NCBI GenBank assembly: GCA_903881065.1 | Contig: CAIRRW010000055.1 | Location: 1 to 5,492 of the forward strand | Direction: 5' to 3' | DNA length: 5,492 bases | Source: an uncultured Bacteroidota bacterium | Lineage (GTDB): Bacteria > Bacteroidota > Bacteroidia > 2-12-FULL-35-15 | Part shown: positions 5,277-5,492 of the stretch, piece by piece | How positions within the stretch are numbered: position 1 is the stretch's first letter | Layout: each line of letters starts with the position of its first letter | Made by a program: the position numbers and the translations under genes | Notes under the pieces: model-generated | What the model was told of the DNA's origin: nothing | The model's input: the letters and a program-made list of their open reading frames with translations, nothing else | Databases searched by the model: none

Positions 5277-5492
5277 TTACTCTATTGTTGTTAAAAGAGG
5301 TCCACTCACTGTTGCAAATATTCTAAAGTATTTCGCTTTTCTATCTCTAATGTCAACTGATAATGGCGCTCCGTTAACTGTTGTGCCTTTTAACATTGTA
5401 ATAGGAGCATTAACAGAGGCAGCATATACTTTATTGTCTTCTGTTACTATTTCAAGATGAATAGTAATTTGAGATAAAGGTTTAAATTTATA
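5277..5492 (-). CDS. C-terminal 71 residues of an unidentified protein, cut by the right window edge
   Basis: On the minus strand a frame is open from the last base of the window for 71 codons to a TAA at 5279-5277; the start lies outside. The visible part begins YKFKPLSQITIHLEIV and ends GPLLTTIE. It is rich in alternating hydrophobic and polar residues (ITIHLEIV, KVYAASVNAP, KYFRIFATVSG), which suggests beta strands, with a charged turn VDIRDRKAK near residues 46-54. No catalytic motif, signal or membrane segment is visible and I do not recognise a family. Same strand and 63-nt spacing to the downstream ORF suggest an operon. The uninterrupted frame and sensible composition favour a real gene, but without its start the call stays moderate. 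Confidence 0.6.
   Translation of the reverse strand, partial: YKFKPLSQITIHLEIVTEDNKVYAASVNAPITMLKGTTVNGAPLSVDIRDRKAKYFRIFATVSGPLLTTIE

Overview
The window is AT-rich DNA that most likely comes from a member of the Bacteroidota. The evidence is the protein style of the genes, starts preceded by A/T-rich sequence with little Shine-Dalgarno signal, a CACTAAG-type heptad repeat of a kind common in that phylum, and an IS200-type transposase whose N-terminus (MANT...) matches a subgroup frequent there. Taxonomy is inferred from style, not from a marker gene.

Left part (1-4077), all on the plus strand: the 3' part of an APC-superfamily amino acid permease, open at the left edge; three bases later an intact YdfG-like short-chain dehydrogenase; 36 bases after that an intact YtcJ-type amidohydrolase with a lipoprotein signal peptide. 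Spacing and strand suggest co-transcription of at least the first two. A role in taking up and processing amino-acid-like compounds is plausible but is an inference from context. An imperfect 19-nt inverted repeat of the heptad type straddles the amidohydrolase start codon, and its right arm encodes the core of the signal peptide.

Middle (4188-4788): a compact single-gene mobile unit. One intact HUH/Y1 transposase (IS200/REP-associated type) sits between two 68-nt arms that mirror each other. Each arm has an outer short palindrome with a CCGTAGG core, an A-rich TAATAGAAAAA box exactly 10 nt from that core, and an inner GCTCC/GGAGC palindrome next to the gene. The left inner palindrome also carries the probable ribosome binding site of the TTG-started transposase gene. 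This is the most interesting part of the window.

Right part (4789-5492): a short spacer with two related stem-loops in tandem, then two minus-strand reading frames that I do not recognise: an 85-residue ORF and, upstream of it, the last 71 residues of a gene entering from the right edge. An AT-rich inverted repeat lies between them. I see no rRNA, tRNA, CRISPR array or phage genes. No stretch over 300 bases lacks a candidate gene.
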